64,000 nt of DNA from Alternaria dauci (taxonomy: Eukaryota; Ascomycota; Dothideomycetes; Pleosporales; Pleosporaceae). A model generated the notes under the pieces. That model searched no databases. It had not been told where the DNA came from and worked only from the letters and a program-made list of their open reading frames with translations. Position 1 is the stretch's first letter; each line of letters begins with the position of its first letter. The stretch lies in NCBI RefSeq assembly GCF_042100115.1, contig NC_091276.1:2232001-2296000 (forward strand), in the 5' to 3' direction. Made by a program: the position numbers and the translations under genes. This document shows positions 10,578-21,777 of this stretch, piece after piece.

Positions 10578-12749
10578 CTATTCATCTTGTTCACCTATTT
10601 GCTTATCTACATCCTTCTTTTTTCCTCCCGACCTCCACTTACCCAGTCCCCACTTGTCCCTCTTAGCCTCCGGTTTACTCTGACGTTCCTTGATCTCTGC
10701 CATCCGACCCGTTATCTCTCTGCTCTTCTCCCCCAAGCATTTCGCTCTAGCCAGAAAAGCTCCGCCCTTTGAGGCTACTGGTTTCGGCGTTGGGGTAAGA
10801 GTGGGTACCACAGAAAAGACGTTTGGTGTCGGTACTGTTTGTGGAACCAAAGTTGCCTCTCGGTCTGGTTGTTCCGGTTGTGCCAACGGGTTGAAAGGCG
10901 GAAAAGGCTCTAGTACCGCGTCTGGTTGGAATTCAAGAGGTCGAGGTGCAAGACTAGTTTGAAAACTCCATTGCCTATCAGACGAACCTGGTCCCGAGCC
11001 AGATTCTGATGTCAGCTCGCTCCGAACATTCTCCACTGTGTTAATATGGGAAGCGGGCTCGACAGAGGCGTAAATGGCCTTTCCAATGGAAGCATGCTCG
11101 AAGTCCGAGAGGGAGGAGAGACTGGTCATGGTGGAGTAGGAAGATGGAGCCGGTGGTTCGACTCGAGGCGACTCGTCGCCTTTGTCCTGGACGTCGTGGT
11201 TGGGGCGCGGCTTATGACCTGGTACTCGGAAAGACGGTGTTGAGGCCGCAAAACGGTCGTGGTGGGAGATGACGGATTCGCCATCCTCGTGATTGTGTAT
11301 CCGAATTTCTCCATCATCGTTGCTGCTGCCATGGTGGGAATCGTTGCGTACTTGTTGGAGGATGTTGGGGTCCTGTAGGCTGACTTGCGCGTACTCCCGA
11401 AGTACAGAATCCTGGTCTGACTGTAGCTCAACGAGCAAGTCGCGGCGCGAACGTTGATTTTGAAACGAAGCTGCATTGCCTCTCTCGCGGTGGGACTTTA
11501 ACATTGAATGAGAGGGCGATGGAGCAGCAGATCGATACAGACTCCTTGGCCCTTCTTGCGAACACTGCTCGTCGTGATGCTGAGAAAGCTCACGACGTAG
11601 CGACAGACCCTCTTCCACTCCACGATCGCTTGTTTCAATCGTATGCAGCTGCTCATACGGTTCTTTTGACGAAGCTGGCGGTGTCATAGGGGTTCCAATA
11701 TCACGGGCTGCAAAGCCACTCCGTCTCTCTTTAGGAACCTCATTCTCGATCGTCAGCATACTTCCTGCTCGGTTTGATCTTTCAGCCTCTGATGCCATCC
11801 CTGCATGCCATGTCTCTTCCCCCTCCAGCCTCTTTCCATGCGCCATCAATATGGCATATTTCATGAGCGACGCTGCGCTATCTGGGTCCGCGTTCGTTAC
11901 GGTAATTCGCACATCGCGTGTTTTACAGGTTATTTTGGAACCTTCCCTGGCTTCTTTCTTGCGCTCGCCGATGGTTTTACAGGACAGCGAACCTAGGGAG
12001 CTCTTCCGAGCCGGAATCGAAGGAGGGGCCTTGACGGAGGAAGAGGGTAGTGCTTCCTCGATTATGTGCTCGAGCCTTTTCTGGTCAAGTCGGAGCCTAT
12101 CCTTTTCAATGCGAATGCGCTCGCGGCGTGATTGTCTATCAACCTCGTGTTCCTCCTCGCTGTTCGACACCCTTTGCAGGGGCTCTGCATCCGACGATGT
12201 GCTGTGTAGAATCACCCTACTTCGGGGGATGTGACCGCAAGCAAGCCACTCGCCCTTCTCTCCGAGGTTGACGTCTACTAAAAGCACTTTCTTCACCTCT
12301 TCAAGACAAAACCACAATACTTCTTCGTGATGATCATCGTCTAACTCTCGGTTGTCTTCCTCGAACCAGACTGGGATGTGTACATCATCTCCCATGCTTA
12401 TCCAGGCAGGTGCCATCCCGCTTGTATCTATATCTACAATGACAGCATCATATGAACGGAATTCGTCACCCCCTTTCACGGTGTGAGGGCGTTTTCGTAA
12501 GGCGGTGCCTTCGCTCTCGTACAGTGAAATAAAGCTGGATGCAACGTTGCGCTGAAAATGTGCCTCGATGCTCGATTTGTTGAGCGCATCGTAGTTGAAT
12601 TGCTGTGATGAATATATGTCGTTTACGTTTGGTCGTGCGACGAAGATATGGAGGTGGTCAGGAAGGGTGCGACGATTTTTAAGAAGAACGGCAGGGTATG
12701 ATCGGGGTTGTTGAATGGACCTGCGCATCATCAGTCGCGATGTCACCAT
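10578..12749 (-). CDS. Hypothetical 723-residue, mostly disordered protein
   Basis: One uninterrupted frame of 723 codons; I do not recognise the family. The first 190 residues look folded: alternating hydrophobic strands, an Asp-Ala-Val-Ile-Val-Asp-Ile-Asp segment near residue 105, and an acidic loop rich in Asp-His-Glu near residue 137. Residues about 200-235 are a strongly charged Arg/Lys/Glu stretch likely to be helical. The rest is Ser/Pro/Asp-rich and probably disordered until a basic C-terminal region (about residues 660-710) rich in Lys and Arg with a Lys-Trp-Gly-Leu-Gly-Lys-Trp motif. No signal peptide or membrane segment. The composition suggests an intracellular regulatory or scaffold protein, but no function is claimed. 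Confidence 0.7.
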   Translation of the reverse strand: MVTSRLMMRRSIQQPRSYPAVLLKNRRTLPDHLHIFVARPNVNDIYSSQQFNYDALNKSSIEAHFQRNVASSFISLYESEGTALRKRPHTVKGGDEFRSYDAVIVDIDTSGMAPAWISMGDDVHIPVWFEEDNRELDDDHHEEVLWFCLEEVKKVLLVDVNLGEKGEWLACGHIPRSRVILHSTSSDAEPLQRVSNSEEEHEVDRQSRRERIRIEKDRLRLDQKRLEHIIEEALPSSSVKAPPSIPARKSSLGSLSCKTIGERKKEAREGSKITCKTRDVRITVTNADPDSAASLMKYAILMAHGKRLEGEETWHAGMASEAERSNRAGSMLTIENEVPKERRSGFAARDIGTPMTPPASSKEPYEQLHTIETSDRGVEEGLSLRRELSQHHDEQCSQEGPRSLYRSAAPSPSHSMLKSHRERGNAASFQNQRSRRDLLVELQSDQDSVLREYAQVSLQDPNILQQVRNDSHHGSSNDDGEIRIHNHEDGESVISHHDRFAASTPSFRVPGHKPRPNHDVQDKGDESPRVEPPAPSSYSTMTSLSSLSDFEHASIGKAIYASVEPASHINTVENVRSELTSESGSGPGSSDRQWSFQTSLAPRPLEFQPDAVLEPFPPFNPLAQPEQPDREATLVPQTVPTPNVFSVVPTLTPTPKPVASKGGAFLARAKCLGEKSREITGRMAEIKERQSKPEAKRDKWGLGKWRSGGKKKDVDKQIGEQDE

Positions 12750-13228
12750 GTAAAGTCATCCCAGCGTTAATTTTAGATTTTTTCCGTGTTGTTGAAGAGC
12801 AATCGCGGCAGTTGACATTCCCAATATGAATATAGAATGCAGCGAATAGTTTCCGGATACGCTACGACAGGACTGATTTGAAAATATCAGATGATGGCAA
12901 GGTTGGAGATGACGACTTACAGAGACATGATGAAAAACGCTAAATCTGAGGAGGCTACAAGGTCGTTTTAATTTATACTGACAAGTTGGGGAGATCAGAG
13001 CGCAATATTGCAGGTGTGGTTGTATCTACCCTGGTACTGTGCTCGGTCACGAAGAGTGGCCACCTCTCAGCCTATGGTGTAGGGTCCAAGGTCTGTAATC
13101 GAGTGGTATGAAGTGGATCACCTCGCCACCTGGCAGGCGACACCATATGAGCGCATCATAACGTTTAGACAAAAGGCAGTTTCTATTTGTATAAGTCATA
13201 GGGATTGGTAGCAAAGATACATGTCGCT
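12750..13228. other. Intergenic, nothing recognised
   Basis: About 480 bp between two same-strand genes: promoter of the 723-residue protein gene, moderately AT-rich, and the 3' flank of the next gene. Confidence 0.5.
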
Positions 13229-14567
13229 CTAGATGCGACGATCAATAGTCCTGGACCGTATAGTCAGCTGCGAAAGTTGCGCACTAGAATTACGATGTCA
13301 GTTCATAGTCCCCGCCCAGCGTAGGTGATTCAACTTACATGCACTCTGCTTCGTTCGTAGAACCACCTCCCATGTTCCTGTCTACAGGTTTGGCATCAGC
13401 CAACCCAAGCGCTTGATGCCACTCATCCGCTCTGTGCTGCTGCTGCCTTAGATTCTCCATCATGGGAGAGTAGAGCTTGGTGTTTCTCTCATGAGAAGCC
13501 CACTCCGCATCGGTCACTCTCTCTACACTTGTTGTACTGTGCCCAGCAAGGTATGCGTTGAAACCACCGCCATCTTTGACCCAGACTTGGAGTAGTCCAG
13601 ATAAGAAAATCTCCGCTATTCTGGCTTGTTGTTGTCGAAAAATGAGGTAGACAACGAACTGGTGCATAGTGAAGTGCTGTGAAAACGTCCCGATGTTGTG
13701 GAGATGTGTACAAATGTCTTCGACCAGGTTCATGATATAATTAGACGATTGACGTGCACGATGCTGTGCTAGACGCCTATGCGACTTGAGTGAATAACCG
13801 CATTCACTGAGAGGGTACTGGAAGGGGGTGTCGCGTAATGATGCCGGCGTCTCGTCACAACGTTTCCGAACACCCTGGCAGAAGAGCTCCAGATTCTCGA
13901 CACGCTTCTCTGAGCGACTAGTCCTGTGAAGATACTTACGATGACCCGTTGCAGACTGGTGTTGTGCCACTAACGGGTGGGAAATATTGTCTATCGACCA
14001 TACATGCTCTGAGGCTGTATTTTGTGATAAGTAATCGATCACAAATTCGCGGATTAACAGAAGTTGATCAGGCGTTGGCGCATTGCCGTCGCAGTCAGCT
14101 AACAAGTGTATGTATATGGATGGTTGGCTCCGCGCTCTTTCCAGAACGGCAACATATTCTTGTTGCAGGCTAGGCTCATGGAGCATCCTGCGCACAAGGT
14201 CGCCTTTGACTGCCGCTTCTAGAACCGAGGGTGCTGAAGCAAGGATATGTAGGCATTCACGTTTATGCGTCACCCGGTCTGTTGGGTCGATCACCGTACT
14301 CTTCTTATATTTGGGCAGTTCTGCATCGAGTATCTCGGAGATGATTGGTTCGTAGTGCTTGTTGCTGAGTAGCTCCGCCCATCTTGCGCGTTGTCCATCA
14401 AGCGACTCGACTGTTGACTCTAGTCGGCTTGGTTGTCGACTGAGCGGGTCAGAAGTGTAGCTTTGAGCCCTTGTGGTTACCATGGATGGAGAAGCTGCGG
14501 TCGAAAATCGAGCAAGAGAGTACGTGCGAAGTATTGAGCGACAAACAAGCGGCAGTCTGTTGAACAT
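13229..14567 (-). CDS. Hypothetical protein with possible mitochondrial presequence
   Basis: I do not recognise this protein. The frame is open from 14768, but from the ATG at 14567 the first 30 residues are basic, free of acidic residues and rich in Arg/Ser/Leu, ending Ala-Arg-Phe-Ser-Thr-Ala-Ala. This is a plausible mitochondrial targeting signal, so I favour that start. The rest is helical and soluble-looking, with repeated Glu/Leu-rich segments and a Gln/Arg/His-rich stretch near the C-terminus. The frame stops at 13335, but GTAAGT overlaps that stop. A 55-nt intron (13284-13338, ending CTAG) would add a short last exon (13229-13283) of 17 residues. Both start and last exon are uncertain. 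Confidence 0.5.
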
Positions 14568-15466
14568 AAGAGACTGACGATAGGTAAGGATTGAATGTGA
14601 GCAAGGCATCATGCATCGGTCGCTGAGTTTTGATAGCTTCCAAGATTCACGAGTCGATATTGAAGCTGCGGTGGCGCAAGTCGTACCCTCCGTCCTCCTT
14701 GCGAATATTGAGCCACGACATGTTCCATAAGCAAATGTGAAGCCGCGATAGAAGGACTGAAGATGCATACTCAGTTCTAGATCACGCTGAATAAAGTGTT
14801 GGCGAATGAAGACGGAAGCACGTGTAGCAGGCTCGAATTGGCTTTTTGTAATGGGTTTCTCTGCTCGTACTGTGTTACAAGCTCTTTGTTGGATGATCTG
14901 TGGTATTACGCTATTGGAATAGTTCTAAATCTCTGATACCGCTTTGTTGTGTCTTGACGGCCTGGTATCGCAGAGCCGTCATGTCTGGATTCAAGGCTGA
15001 TCGTTTGCTGTCCATGTGCCATGTCTTGGACACTGTCGACCACTTGGAATGTGGAAAGTTCAGGTCAGAGATTTGTTATCGTGAAGGTATCAAGGCGCGT
15101 CGGGGACGCGTCAATGGATGCAAGGATGTCGTGGGCGATGGATTGAAGTAAGTGACAGGTTGGGTTGCGGGTGTTTACAGTTCAAGCACGATACGAGGCA
15201 GTGAGTGTTGTGAAAGAGTAGCAGCTAGTCGGAAAGAGGAGGAGCCGGGGAGGTGTGGCGTTTGTGGCTGGTGTGGCGTTCTTGACTCAATGCCCCTCCA
15301 AAGTTGTTGATAGAGCAAGCAAGCCCCTCTGCTGCACACGAGCTCCACCATCTCGACACTTTTTTGAGTAAGTCACGCAACCCCACGCGTCGTTGCCTTT
15401 CCAGCAGTGTGGATCTTTAACGTGAGGCACACGACTTAGTCATTAAAGTACTTACGCCACGTAGAA
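14568..15466. promoter_or_regulatory. Divergent intergenic region upstream of glutaminyl-tRNA synthetase
   Basis: About 0.9 kb between opposite start codons. A possible 5'-UTR intron of the synthetase gene starts at the GAGTAAGT near 15366 and ends at the TAG just before the AAATGG start context at 15464-15469. Nothing else recognised. Confidence 0.4.
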
Positions 15467-17481
15467 ATGGCCGAACCTACAGCACCCGCACCGCCCGCCG
15501 CTGAGGAGGAGAAGGGCCCCTCGAAGCGTGCGCTCGAAAAAGCCGCAAAGAAAGCAGCGGCAAAGGCCAAGAAGGCCGAACATGCGCTCCGACCCAAGGA
15601 GCAGGCGAAACCCACAACAAAGAGCGAGCCGACGAGCATCTTCTCCGAGGGCTGGCTGAAGCGCATATACGAAGAGAAGCCCGTACAAGAAGTCAGGACC
15701 CGATTCCCGCCTGAGCCAAACGGCTACCTCCATATCGGACACGCCAAGGCCATCGCCGTCGACTTTGGCTTCGCAAAGCACCACAATGGCAAGTGCAACC
15801 TGCGCTACGACGACACCAACCCGGAGAAGGAGGACGAGGTCTACTTCACTGCCATCCTGGATGTGGTCAAATGGCTAGGCTTCGAGCCGTCCAACATTAC
15901 ATACAGCAGCGACAACTTTGACAAGCTGTACGAGCTTGCAGAGCAGCTCATCAACAAGGACTGCGCCTATGTGTGCCACTGCTCACGTACGTCCTCACGT
16001 GTCTTACTGATCCCAGACGGCTAACCACAACGCAGGCGAGGAGATCAACAACCAGCGCGGAGGGCCTGACAACCGAGGCAAGCGCTATGGCTGCGCCCAC
16101 CGCGAGCGGCCCATCGAGGAGTCTATCACCGAGTTCCGGGCGATGCGCGATGGCAAATACCAAGCTGGCGAGGCCTTCCTGCGCATGAAGCAGAAGCTGA
16201 CAGACCCCGACGAGGGCAACCCCCAGATGTGGGACCTGCCCGCCTACCGCGTTGTCAAGGAGAACCACCACCACCGAACGGGCGACAAGTGGAGGATCTA
16301 CCCCACCTACGACTTCACACACTGTATTTGCGATGCGCTCGAGGGCATTACTCACTCACTGTGCACGGTCGAGTTCCGTCAATCGCGTGTCTCTTACGAC
16401 TGGCTGCTAGAGCAGTTGGACATGAAAGTGCCCAAGTCGGAGGAGAAGGGGCCTATGCAAAGAGAGTACGTAAAAAATGTTGTTCGAAAGTCACATCCAC
16501 TGACTGTTGCGCAGATTCGGACGTCTCAGCGTTGGCGGCACCATCCTCTCGAAGCGACGCATCCTCCAACTCGTCGAAGGTACGACTGTCGAAAAGAAGA
16601 ATGCGGATGGTACAGTGGAGACAAGGAAGATACCAGGCGTGGTACGAGGATGGGACGACCCACGGCTGTTCACCATGGTCGCCCTACGTCGTCGCGGTAT
16701 CCCGGCCAAGGCCATGCTCAACTTCGTCGACGAGCTCGGCGTAACAGATGCGCTCTCCGAGATCGAGCCCCCACGTTTCGAAGCTTCAATCCGAAAACAC
16801 CTCGAGCGAACTGTGCCGCGCCAGATGATGGTGCTCGACCCTATCAAAGTAGTCATCGAAGACTTTGCGACTGAGGACGAGCAAGAGATAACCGTGCCGT
16901 ACGATCCAAAGGGCGCTATACCTGGTGAGCGAAAAGTCAAGGTTGGAAGCGCAGTCTACATAGATCGCAGCGACTTCAGAGAGGAAGACAGCGCCGATTA
17001 CTTCCGTCTGGCACCCAACAAGGCTGTTGGTCTATACAACGTCCCGTTCGCAATCCGTGCGACATCCTTCTCCAAGGACGAAAACGGCAACGTCACCGAG
17101 ATCAAGGTCACCAAGGTGCCCGGCACCGAAAAGCCCAAAGCCTACATCCAGTGGGTCGACGTTGCGACGGCCGTCCCGGTCACCGCGCGCCTGTACAGCT
17201 CCCTCTTCAAGACCGAGTCACCCAACACATTGGACTGGAAGACAGGCGGCTGGGCTGACGACCTAAACCCGAACTCTGAGATCATTCACGACAAGGCTGT
17301 CATTGAGCGGGGAATCAAGAACCTCATTAGCGAGACCTCCCTGGACCTGAGCGGTTCGTCGGATGCTCTTGTGCGCTTCCAGGCGCTGCGCACGGCTTAC
17401 TTCTGTGTCGATATTGATTCTACAGAGGACAAGATTGTGCTCAACCAAATTGTCAGTTTGAGAGAGGACAAGGGAAAATAG
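15467..17481 (+). CDS. GLN4: Glutaminyl-tRNA synthetase, cytosolic
   Basis: Class I aminoacyl-tRNA synthetase that charges tRNA-Gln with glutamine. Three exons (15467-15986, 16036-16465, 16515-17481) with two 49-nt introns give 638 residues. The N-terminal tail (about residues 1-55) is Lys/Ala-rich, as in eukaryotic tRNA-binding extensions. The catalytic core opens with [14 protein letters not shown] at about residues 77-90, the HIGH motif. The second signature is Ile-Leu-Ser-Lys-Arg-Arg just after the second intron, the KMSKS equivalent. The C-terminal beta-barrel anticodon-binding domain follows. The long N-terminal YqeY-like domain of some eukaryotic enzymes is absent. The ATG at 15467 has a good context. 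Confidence 0.95.
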
Positions 17482-18000
17482 ATGCACAGGAAGCCATAGG
17501 TTGACTTTGGCGTTGGAGGTGTAACAATAAGCTCGAGGTCGTAGAGGCATTGATCCGCAAAGCGTTCAACGTACAGTAGAGATATCCCGGAATCTAAAGT
17601 TGGATCTCATGAGTTCCTGATTTAAATGACAGAGAGACTGCCATGATGTTTTTGTATCCTTGTAAGAATGTGTGCAGTTCAGCGCTTACCTGCAGAATTA
17701 TATCATATTATGTCAAACACCAAAGTGGTGTTATAAGGCGTATTTCCAATGAATGTAATATCAGTTTCCACCTTCAGAGGTCCAGACCTATATGAAGGTA
17801 CAAAAGATAACTATTTTGATTCGCTGTTGGGCGTCAGTGTTACGATTGGTCCGCAAAAGGCGAATATAGTCAAGCCACGCCAGCGGTAGGTGTACTAGGG
17901 AGAGGGATCACCACCGCCGTGTAATTACCGATACGCATCTGCACCATTGCAGAGGGCTAAAATATAACTAGCGATAAGCGTCTGGGGAGATCATATACTC
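17482..18000. other. 3' flank of GLN4, nothing recognised
   Basis: AT-rich 0.5-kb stretch leading into the duplicated blocks; no coding frame with coding character. Confidence 0.45.
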
Positions 18001-18071
18001 CACGAGAGTGTAAAGTCGCTTTTTTGGTCCCCTGTGAGGCCTACTGTGTCGCGATAATCATTGGGTTTGAG
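18001..18071 (+). repeat. Duplicated block L, copy 1
   Basis: A 71-bp block beginning CACGAGAGTGTAAAG and ending TTTGAG. It closely matches 20791-20861, with mismatches at roughly a tenth of positions by eye, and more distantly 20609-20708. The matching block R lies 1.28 kb downstream at 19351-19545. Confidence 0.7.
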
Positions 18072-18302
18072 GACAACATGTCACCTGGGCAACCATGGAA
18101 ACGCAAGCGGACTGAGATCGCGTGACCCAAAATTCTTTTCCCAGTACTTCCCTATCTCTGGAATCACTGAAAAAGCCAGTGACATATCATCTGTATCGCT
18201 TTCAAGTCCCGTTCCAATCAGAATCTTTCCAAGGTTGCGTTCCGTCTACAAAACTACCGAAAAGACCGCCTAAGCCTCCTTCTATATCTTTCGCTTCCTG
18301 AG

Positions 18303-19097
18303 ATGTCCAAACTCAGCAACAACCCACTAATCGCTCATCAAATCTCCCTGGTCCTGCACACAGCGGTCGAGTTTAGTCAAAAAGCGGGTATTGGTATCGG
18401 TATCATCCAACACGCAACGACAGGCACAGCTCGGTCCGGCGTTCTACCAGTGGAGGAGCATAAACACGGCGTTGAGAGGGGCCAGGTTGGAGCCAAGAAT
18501 GTCAAAACGCGCGAAAGAGCTCAAATGTACGCGCTCATACTTGCCATGGGGCTAGCACGCAGTACAATCAAGCGACGATGTACTACCACACGCATCGAAG
18601 TGCAAAGTGTCACGGTGCTCTGCACTTTTCCAGCAGTGGTTGAACTGATTAATTATCACCGAGTTCACGGCCCGAAGAGTCTTGAATCTGTGGAGAATAT
18701 AGAGGACCGTTCTATGATCAAAAGAGTCCTGGAGAGTGCAAGAAAACTGTCGCGATACAATGTCCGGGTCTCAGTCTCGGAAGATGGGGAAGAAGGGGAA
18801 GGAAGTGTTACTTTGGAGGCAGCACGAGTGAAGATGATGGCCCACCAGAGAAAGAAGAAGGCGTGCCGTCGCCGTCGTCACGAACGTCGAATAATGTCCG
18901 CAAATGCCGGAGCGACAGGTGACGATGAAGAAGAGGGAGGCAGCGACGAAGACGGGAATAGAATGGGCCATGAGGAAGAAATGAGAAAGGACAGCTCGCA
19001 CTCAACACCTGCTGCAGAAGAAGAAACGACAGGTGCAATCACGACAGACGAGACAGGTGGGCATGAATTGCATTGGAATACATGCTCCTCATTCTAG
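18303..19097 (+). CDS. Hypothetical 264-residue protein within a duplicated tract
   Basis: Unrecognised protein encoded by the 1.3 kb that separates duplicated blocks L1 and R1. The N-terminal half (about residues 12-150) alternates strands and helices: a Gly-Ile-Gly-Ile-Gly-Ile strand, a helix starting Arg-Glu-Arg-Ala-Gln and running into a hydrophobic Ala/Leu stretch, and a strand-helix pair near residue 100. This order recalls an RNase H-like fold, but the catalytic acids are not clearly present, so that is only a weak inference. The C-terminal half is charged: a Lys/Arg cluster near residues 180-195 and a long Glu/Asp/Gly/Thr-rich tail. No introns are needed. It could be a lineage-specific gene or part of a decayed element. 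Confidence 0.4.
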   Translation: MSKLSNNPLIAHQISLVLHTAVEFSQKAGIGIGIIQHATTGTARSGVLPVEEHKHGVERGQVGAKNVKTRERAQMYALILAMGLARSTIKRRCTTTRIEVQSVTVLCTFPAVVELINYHRVHGPKSLESVENIEDRSMIKRVLESARKLSRYNVRVSVSEDGEEGEGSVTLEAARVKMMAHQRKKKACRRRRHERRIMSANAGATGDDEEEGGSDEDGNRMGHEEEMRKDSSHSTPAAEEETTGAITTDETGGHELHWNTCSSF

Positions 19098-19350
19098 CGT
19101 TACAGCTCTCGAGCAATCAACTGACACAAAACAAGTAGAATCAACCAGCCAAATCTCCAGCCCTCCGAGCACACCAAACCTACAGATCTTGCCATACAGA
19201 CTCGTACATCGACCACGGGTCGATTCGGACCTTGTACAAGATGCGAAAACCATGCAGAGTGTATAGGGATGGCCACGAAACGGTCGTATGACAACGTGAC
19301 GACGCGGACCGAACCCGAGAAGGAATGAGATAAGGAGAGATGAATTGAGG

Positions 19351-19545
19351 TCGTGTCGATAGGACAGTAGTTCGGCTCGAACAATGATAAACAGCTGCCG
19401 ATGCGAACGCAAAACTGAAATTGAAGAGATCTGTGAGAGACGAAAGTTTCCTTTCGTCAGCAAGTTACTGCGTGAGTGCGGGAAGAGGAATGTCGAAGCC
19501 AAAAACCCCGACCAGTCCAATTTCTAGTCCCCTCCGGTTGTTGAC
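19351..19545 (+). repeat. Duplicated block R, copy 1
   Basis: A 195-bp block beginning GTCGTGTCGATAG and ending CCTCCGGTTGTTGAC. It matches 20915-21078 in order, with substitutions and small indels; shared anchors include GTCAGCAAG, GAAGAGGAATG and CCCCTCCGGTTG. Part of a segmental duplication with block L. Confidence 0.7.
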
Positions 19546-20608
19546 GAGTCGAACGTCCGCGAAATGGGCTTCCTCATTCGCTGGCCCACGCTACTCCCCA
19601 TTGGTGCAAGATACACGCGCTAGGTGGCGGAAAGGTTTCACCTGTCCAAGTCCATATGATCTCCTATCATGACAGTGCACTCTGTCGGTGTGATTGAGTC
19701 ACTGGCGAGTGCATAGTCTTGGTCAGACGGTGGTATGTATGAGCGTCGAGGAGGGAGGCGTCGAAGAGGAAGGGTTGGCGTGCATATCGATGTATAGAGG
19801 CAACGAAAAGTGATGATGTGCGTCGATGTGGCCAAGTTCCTGATGGTAGCGTAGCCGTGTCAGAAAGGAAGAGGTGAGAAGATGATTGAAGTGATCATGG
19901 AAGAAGGTACTGTGACTCATGAACCGAGAAGAAAGGCTATTGCATGAGCAGAAGTGTTGGTGAATTGTGGTGTGAAGAAGAGATGAATGATTGCGAGCAG
20001 CAGGCAGACTTTATACAGAGCACAACAGCAGGGCCGCTGGTCCTGACTGAGCAATGACGGTGGATGCCGTAAGAAGCAACGTCCAAAGACAATGAGAACG
20101 GAAGGGGTCACAGATTCAAGATCAGTAAGAGCGTCAACTATACAAAATCGGGAAGGGGGCTAACAGCAGATTGAGGAGGAGGTACAGGAACCTACTTCGT
20201 ATCAAATCCAAACAAGTAACCACTACCAGAAAACAGCAATGCATCGGAAGGTGGTCACAGTTTGCGCTTCTCACGTACGTAACCCCCTGTACCACGGAAA
20301 ATCCCTTCATCTATGCGGTACTTCACATTCGAGACCCTCTTTTGCGTAAAGAGCATAAATATTTTAGAAGCTGTGAGTAGCTTGTTGTTAATTGTTGACT
20401 ATCGCAATACTATGATTGAAATATAACAACCATGTACTGCTTCCCGATGCGCACATAGTGACTACTTCGTGCTGGGTAACGGAAGAGGATATACAAGGCG
20501 CAGCACAGTCTTCGTTGCTTCCATAACTCACACATTATGGCATTCGATCACAACTTTTTTGGCAATCTGGATATTCCAATAAGCGTTGCGAAACCAGACA
20601 CACGGGTC
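19546..20608. other. Gene-poor tract between duplicated blocks
   Basis: About 1.06 kb between block R1 and block L2. Short minus-strand frames at 19638-20111 are low-complexity His/Thr/Pro-rich and lack support as genes. Nothing else recognised. Confidence 0.4.
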
Positions 20609-20708
20609 CACGAAAGTGTAGCGTCATATTTCGGTCTCCTAGGAGACCTACTGTTTTGCGATAATTATTGGGTTGAGCTTTGGGGAACGGTGGATTGTAT
20701 GGCTTTGT
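20609..20708 (+). repeat. Duplicated block L, copy 2 (most diverged)
   Basis: About 100 bp related to 20791-20892. Shared pieces include TTTCGGTCTCCT and the stretch from GAGCTTTGGGGAACG to TATGGCTTTG. It lies 82 bp before copy 3, making a local tandem pair. Confidence 0.65.
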
Positions 20709-20790
20709 TTTCGATTCGCTGGGTTAAAACGAGCTACTTACATTCACCGAGCCAGGGGCAGAACAAGATAGGGAGAGACAATGTGGAATC

Positions 20791-20892
20791 CACGAGAGTG
20801 TAAAGTCGCTTTTTCGGTCTCCTGGAAGGCTTACTGTGTCGCCATAATCATTGGTTTTGAGCTTTGGGGAACGGTGGATTGTATGGCTTTGG
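20791..20892 (+). repeat. Duplicated block L, copy 3
   Basis: About 102 bp. The first 71 bp match copy 1 at 18001-18071; the rest matches copy 2. Block R follows only 53 bp after the part shared with copy 1, against 1.28 kb at the first locus. Confidence 0.7.
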
Positions 20893-20914
20893 TTTGACAA
20901 TACCTAGGTATGGA

Positions 20915-21078
20915 GTCGTGTCGATAGAACAGTCGCTCGACTCGAGCAATTATGAACAGCTGCCTATGAAACGCGATACCGAATTAAGAAGACTCCTTTT
21001 GTCAGCAAGGTGCGGAAGAGGAATGCCGAAGCGGGAAACGCCGACCAGTTCAGTCTCCGATCCCCTCCGGTTGTTGAC
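20915..21078 (+). repeat. Duplicated block R, copy 2
   Basis: 164-bp counterpart of 19351-19545, in the same orientation and order. It shows several small deletions relative to the first copy. Confidence 0.7.
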
Positions 21079-21777
21079 TGGGGGCCGTCACCATCATCAC
21101 GCATCAGAAAATCGCATGTTTAGATACCAAAATCACAGCATCTTCACAACGACGGAGCGTGTAATCTTTCTGATCAGAATCAAAGCAGCAATAATTGTAT
21201 GCATCGCAAATCTGGCAAATAAAAGTGCTGATACAGCAGCCCTATCGGTCTTGACGCGTGGTAGGGCTGCATGCGCGCGCACCTGCAACCACGCGTATCG
21301 TTACCAGAATACGAGTTTTAGCCCCGGCTCTCAAAATTTCAGCCGCATAGCGCAGTTTTACACGTTGCCACATGCCTCAAGCTAATCCCACACGAGGCGC
21401 AGGATGCACGTTGCCGTTATACAATGGCCTAAGTACCTACTGCCTCGCATATCAGCCCCGCTGCCGTAATCATCCCCGGACTTGTATAATCGACCGTAGA
21501 GGTATTCATAGACTCAAATACTCGGGCGAGACAGATTCCGAAGGTAGGCCGCTGCTTCGGCCGGCGAGGCGGCTCGTAGTCACGTAGGTCGACGTGTGGT
21601 AATCAGAGGCCAAAACATTGCAACGCTGACACACGGCAACAGTCATATAGAGCCATAGTCTGTGCAACGGAATCCAAGAGATAGTTCTATGGCGCATTTC
21701 CAACGACCTCGAATTTTGATACCTATATTCTGCATAAGACCACAACTCCGTCAAGTAGTCAATCACCAGAGTCTAGG
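21079..21777. other. Upstream region of the regulator-like gene
   Basis: 0.7 kb between the duplicated tract and the next gene. No convincing coding frame. Confidence 0.45.
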
